From positions 1-35,314 of the forward strand of contig CANFME010000015.1 of the NCBI GenBank assembly GCA_947448305.1: 35,314 bases of DNA, read 5' to 3'. Positions 35,156 through 35,314 of this stretch are shown in pieces. Source of the DNA: Burkholderiaceae bacterium (GTDB lineage: Bacteria; Pseudomonadota; Gammaproteobacteria; Burkholderiales; Burkholderiaceae). The position numbers were made by a program, and so were the translations under genes. Under the pieces are notes generated by a model. The model did not search any database. It saw only the letters and a list, made by a program, of their open reading frames with translations, and was not told the DNA's origin. The stretch's first letter is position 1. Each line of letters opens with the position of its first letter.

Positions 35156-35314
35156 CAAGTTTTTGCAAAGACAATGATTCACCCGCCCAGTAAAGAATAT
35201 AACCATGGTATATAGCCTTGACTCATGATTGGTCCTGAGCGTGCTGAAATCTATGCACGCACTAGGTAAACTAAATTACAAAGCCAGGAAAAACTCTGAC
35301 ACCTCAGTAAGATG
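35156..35314 (+). pseudogene. Pseudogene fragment of the UGSC-partner gene
   Basis: These 159 nt align without gaps to 32868-33026 of the partner gene, with runs such as TTTTTGCAAAGAC and CACCTCAGTAAGATG identical. Reading the same frame gives four stops in 53 codons: one TAG, one TAA, and two TGA that replace TGG. Homology begins abruptly at the left and runs off the window at the right. It is a decayed duplicate; since TAG and TAA are also present, the TGA codons are not Sec sites. Confidence 0.88.

Noticed and set aside
35156..35314. Second selenoprotein, because two in-frame TGA codons replace Trp codons
   Set aside because: TAG and TAA also occur in the same frame, and neither TGA is followed by a SECIS-like hairpin, so it is decay.
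1..35314. CRISPR arrays, insertion sequences and rRNA genes
   Set aside because: No regularly spaced repeats, no transposase or integrase-like protein, and no rRNA-like sequence was seen.

Overview
The window reads as the chromosome of a low-GC betaproteobacterium, most likely Burkholderiales. The reasons are five separate TctC/Bug-type periplasmic solute receptors, MmgE/PrpD and tricarballylate-dehydrogenase-like catabolic genes, and a phthalate-type Rieske oxygenase set. Base composition looks AT-rich throughout. The genus is inference only.

Layout. 65-1374: a VapC toxin with a decayed-looking Phd/YefM antitoxin, then a secreted ClpP-fold protein. 1419-6040: a small lipoprotein, two crotonase-fold acyl-CoA enzymes, a ChaA-type cation/proton exchanger and a type II NADH dehydrogenase. 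6376-14649: an amidohydrolase with a Bug receptor, then a four-gene minus-strand aromatic-acid operon (Rieske oxygenase, Zn alcohol dehydrogenase, dihydroxyphthalate-decarboxylase-like protein, SDR that lacks most catalytic residues), then a divergent Rieske ferredoxin and second Bug receptor. 14732-15188: a tiny Xre-type regulator and a small partner, with a 28-bp perfect palindrome just upstream. 15385-18554: a 2-hydroxyacid dehydrogenase, a creatinase-like M24 protein and a third Bug receptor.

The main system lies at 18563-33236. It holds a complete selenocysteine machinery: selA, selB and the UGA-reading tRNA-Sec, in that transcriptional order, with the tRNA 8 nt after selB. It also holds a selenoprotein gene (31652-32218) that naive ORF calling splits at an in-frame UGA. 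The UGA is followed by Gly-Ser-Cys (a UGSC motif) and by a hairpin placed as a bacterial SECIS. Around it are a thioredoxin-reductase-like flavoprotein, two Bug receptors, three MmgE/PrpD paralogues, a TcuA-like flavin dehydrogenase, a GntR/FCD regulator and a UGSC-partner protein. Related palindromes with the core ATACNATTGTAT occur at the two promoter regions of this block (29516-29547 and 30535-30562), which suggests one GntR regulon. The minus-strand genes from 29488 to 18563 have no gap above about 70 nt, so the Sec machinery may be co-transcribed with the catabolic genes that go with its selenoprotein.

33316-35314: two secreted proteins of unknown function, then about 300 nt of structured non-coding DNA, an 11-bp match to the tRNA-Sec 3' end, and a stop-riddled pseudogene fragment of the UGSC-partner gene running off the window edge. 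This suggests past duplication or rearrangement of the selenoprotein locus.
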